In this document: positions 63,927 through 64,000 of the stretch, piece by piece
Layout: each line of letters opens with the position of its first letter
How positions within the stretch are numbered: the stretch's first letter is position 1
Origin: Jaminaea rosea
Taxonomy: Eukaryota > Basidiomycota > Exobasidiomycetes > Microstromatales
DNA length: 64,000 nt
Direction: 5' to 3'
NCBI RefSeq assembly: GCF_003144245.1
Contig: NW_020289978.1
Coordinates: forward strand, 992,001 to 1,056,000
Program-made: the position numbers and the translations under genes
Notes under the pieces: generated by a model
Told to the model about the DNA's origin: nothing
The model's input: only the letters and a program-made list of their open reading frames with translations
Databases searched by the model: none

Positions 63927-64000
63927 GTGGGGCCAGGCGAGAGGCTCGTACTGTGCTGAAGATTACCAGAGTCGCTCACGACTTGCTCACCCACGCGCAC

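Overview
The window is nuclear DNA of a basidiomycete fungus. It is GC-rich and gene-dense, with short GT-AG introns (about 46-109 nt, donors mostly GTGAGT or GTAAGT), intergenic gaps mostly under 1 kb, and typical fungal genes (MIA40, GDA1, JIP5, KTI12, ASA1, VNX1, a GIT1-like permease, alpha-actinin). The gene set, the very Ser-rich disordered tails and a tandem array of small secreted proteins suggest Ustilaginomycotina (smut fungi and relatives). That placement is inferred from gene content and has not been tested phylogenetically. I saw no rRNA, tRNA, CRISPR or clear transposon. Coordinates of spliced genes come from joining phase-compatible reading frames at GT/AG sites.

Layout. 0-6.4 kb (+): CDC6-like replication licensing ATPase, JIP5 WD40 protein, KTI12-like Elongator factor. 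6.5-12.9 kb: peroxisomal ABCD half-transporter (6 exons), HDHD2-like HAD protein and MIA40 on the minus strand. MIA40 is divergent from a MIX17/CHCHD2-type CX9C protein, so the two share a 288-bp promoter. 13-18.9 kb: Golgi GDA1 nucleoside diphosphatase, divergent from an NDUFA4/MLRQ-like mitochondrial protein, then alpha-actinin. 19.5-23.8 kb (+): five tandem, intronless paralogues of a Cys-rich secreted protein of about 145 aa, a probable effector cluster and the most striking feature here. 24.7-27.4 kb (-): an unrecognised locus with a basic N-terminus, a GIY-YIG-like segment and an OTU-protease-like segment, which can be modelled as one gene of about 801 aa. 28.5-36.5 kb (-): mitochondrial phosphate carrier, membrane-anchored aspartic-protease-like protein and a TCP11/SOK1-domain protein. 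38.6-46 kb: an OHCU-decarboxylase domain with a long extra C-terminus (+), ASA1 WD40 protein (-) and a Sel1-repeat NIF1/DSF2-like protein (-). 46-52 kb: GIT1-like permease (-), a TATA-driven small secreted protein (+) and a GT17 glycosyltransferase (-). 52-64 kb: VNX1-like cation/H+ antiporter (-), a His/Pro-rich protein behind a strong TATA box (+), a MATE transporter (+) and the 5' part of an FMN-dependent 2-hydroxyacid dehydrogenase (+) that runs off the window.

Functional themes. Most of the window is conserved housekeeping: replication, tRNA modification, mitochondrial import and respiration, peroxisome, Golgi, actin. It is interrupted by two lineage-specific islands, the secreted-protein array with the adjoining GIY-YIG/OTU locus (19.5-27.4 kb), and two isolated TATA-box genes (49.7 and 58.1 kb).
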